Positions 13,077-14,300 of a stretch of 14,300 nt of DNA are shown in pieces (position 1 is the first letter of the stretch; every line of letters begins with the position of its first letter). The notes beneath the pieces were generated by a model. The model saw nothing but the letters and a program-made list of their open reading frames with translations, was not told the DNA's origin and searched no databases. Where the stretch lies: positions 1 through 14,300 of the forward strand of contig DKEU01000277.1 of NCBI GenBank assembly GCA_002452635.1, read 5' to 3'. A program made the position numbers and the translations under genes. This stretch comes from Desulfovibrionaceae bacterium UBA6814 (GTDB lineage: Bacteria; Desulfobacterota; Desulfovibrionia; Desulfovibrionales; Desulfovibrionaceae).

Positions 13077-14297
13077 ATGGACCAGCAGCCCACCCCCACC
13101 CCGCCTGCGGGCGATGTCAGCCTGCCCGCGAGCCGGCTGCTCCTGGTCCTGTACATCGCGTCCCTGGCCTTTGCCGCGTTCTACGCGCCGCAGCCCCTGC
13201 TGCCCGCCCTGCGCGCCGAGTTCGGGGTGAGCCAGGCCGCGGCCTCCCTGCTGGTCACCGTGACCATCCTGCCCCTGTCCTTCGCGCCCATGGTCTACGG
13301 CCTGCTCCTGGGCTCGGTGTCCACCCGGCGGCTGATCATCGCCGCGGTGTCGCTCCTGGCCGCCAGCGAACTGCCCATCGTGTTCACCGACTCCTTTGCC
13401 GTGATCCTGGGGGCGCGGGTGGCCCAGGGCCTGCTCCTGCCCGCGGCGGTCACCGCCCTCATGTCCTACGTGGCGGCCAACACCCGCGGCCAGGGCCTGC
13501 AGCGGGCCATGTCCCTGTACATCGGGGCCACCATCTTCGGGGCCTTCCTGGGCCGGCTTTCCGCCGGGTTCCTGGCCACGGTGCTGGGCTGGCGCTGGGC
13601 CTTCGCCGCCCTGTTCGTGGCCATCCTGGCCGGCCTGCCCCCCCTGCTCCGGCTCAAGGAGGAATCCCGGGCCGGGTTCGACCGGTTGCGGCCCTCGCAG
13701 GTGGTCCAGGCCCTGCGCGCCCCCGGGGTGCTGCGCCTGTACCTGGTGGTGTTCTTCGTGTTCTTCGTGTTCGCGGCGGTGTTCAACTTCCTGCCCTTCC
13801 GGCTGCACGAGCTGGACCCGGGCATCAGCGAGCTGCGCATCGCGTTCATGTACCTGGGACACCTGGTGGGCATGCTCCTGGCCCTGTCCTCGCGCCGGGT
13901 GGTGGCCCTGTGCGGGGGCGAGATCCGGGCCATCCTGGCCGGGCTGGGCTTCTACCTGGCGGTCACGCCGCTTTTGGCCGTGCCCGCGGAGGTGGTGATC
14001 TTCACCGCGGTCAGCCTGTTCTGCCTGGGCATGTTCACGGTGCAGACCACCGCGCCCGGGGTCATCAACCGCCTGGCCCCCTGCGGGCCCGGAGTGGTCA
14101 ACGGGCTGTACCTGTCGTTCTACTACGCGGGCGGCGCGCTGGGCTCGTACCTGCCGGGCTACGTGTACCGCCACCTGGGCTGGACCGCGTTCGTGCTGGG
14201 GCTGTGCGCGCTGCAGGCCGTGGCCCTGGTCCTGGCCGCGGGCCTGCGCCGCACCGGCGGCAGGCTCTCCTCCGACGCGGCCGGCCCGGCCTGCTGA
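13077..14297 (+). CDS. Major facilitator superfamily transporter, probable exporter
   Basis: A 406-residue inner-membrane protein with about 12 hydrophobic helices in two halves, split by a charged loop near residues 196-215 (LKEESRAGFDRLRPSQ). The opening LYIASLAFAAFYAPQPLLPALRAEFGVSQAAASLLVT is typical of the YnfM-like/drug-H+ antiporter group. LGWRWAFAALF and the late SFYYAGGALGSYLPGYVYRHLGW also fit. The loop-2/3 motif A, usually GxLaDrxGRR, reads GLLLGSVSTRR (residues 75-85) and lacks the Asp. Substrate unknown. ATG 13077 follows a run of C with no Shine-Dalgarno; the next Met codons are well inside helices, so this start is preferred. It ends 3 nt before the window edge. Confidence 0.87.
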   Translation: MDQQPTPTPPAGDVSLPASRLLLVLYIASLAFAAFYAPQPLLPALRAEFGVSQAAASLLVTVTILPLSFAPMVYGLLLGSVSTRRLIIAAVSLLAASELPIVFTDSFAVILGARVAQGLLLPAAVTALMSYVAANTRGQGLQRAMSLYIGATIFGAFLGRLSAGFLATVLGWRWAFAALFVAILAGLPPLLRLKEESRAGFDRLRPSQVVQALRAPGVLRLYLVVFFVFFVFAAVFNFLPFRLHELDPGISELRIAFMYLGHLVGMLLALSSRRVVALCGGEIRAILAGLGFYLAVTPLLAVPAEVVIFTAVSLFCLGMFTVQTTAPGVINRLAPCGPGVVNGLYLSFYYAGGALGSYLPGYVYRHLGWTAFVLGLCALQAVALVLAAGLRRTGGRLSSDAAGPAC

Positions 14298-14300
14298 AAC

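Noticed and set aside
12960..14174. A minus-strand upstream extension of the NifX-like gene across the MFS gene
   Set aside because: The extension is low-complexity Gly/Gln/His/Arg sequence antisense to the transporter. The ATG at 12959 has a strong ribosome-binding site and a canonical family N-terminus.

Overview
The window is very GC-rich (by eye roughly 70% or more, with strong CTG/GGC/GCC codon bias) and almost fully coding. The gene order rnfC-D-G-E-A-B-apbE, a Tat-exported molybdoenzyme/ferredoxin pair, a PilZ protein and a stand-alone NifX-type protein together suggest an anaerobic deltaproteobacterium of the Desulfovibrionaceae type (a sulfate reducer or close relative). That placement is inferred from gene content and order, not from a marker gene.

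Layout. (1) 3-4733 +: a probable operon of a secreted transglutaminase-like protein, a Tat-exported four-cluster ferredoxin subunit and a Tat-exported TtrA/ArrA-like molybdopterin oxidoreductase, closed by a strong intrinsic terminator. No membrane quinol subunit is visible; it may lie upstream of the window. (2) 4903-5604 +: a single-gene unit for a YcgR-like PilZ (c-di-GMP) protein, with its own candidate promoter and a 3' hairpin. (3) 5776-12441 +: a tightly packed Rnf operon, rnfCDGEAB, followed by apbE, which encodes the flavin transferase that loads FMN onto RnfD and RnfG. Gaps are 12 nt or less and several junctions overlap by 4 nt. (4) 12442-12590: a short intergenic region with two inverted REP-like palindromes. 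(5) 12591-12959 -: a small NifX/NifB-domain metal-cluster protein, facing away from (6) 13077-14297 +: an MFS exporter. Two back-to-back promoters fit the 117-nt gap between them.

How they fit together. Rnf couples ferredoxin:NAD+ electron transfer to ion translocation at the cytoplasmic membrane. RnfB takes electrons from ferredoxin, RnfC carries the NAD(H) site, RnfA/E hold an intramembrane [2Fe-2S] site, and RnfD/G carry covalent FMN. The molybdoenzyme module looks like a separate periplasmic redox system.

Most notable points. RnfA carries a signal peptide and a roughly 90-residue extracytoplasmic beta-rich domain in front of an otherwise normal six-helix RnfA. RnfE has lost one of the four canonical cysteines of the RnfA/E [2Fe-2S] site (Ala114). 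The ferredoxin subunit has Asp in place of one cluster Cys (D128). The rnf operon lacks the multiheme cytochrome c gene that precedes rnfC in well-known Desulfovibrio operons. RnfG lacks the Asp of the FMN-attachment motif. I saw no tRNA, rRNA, CRISPR array, transposase gene or heme-binding CxxCH motif.
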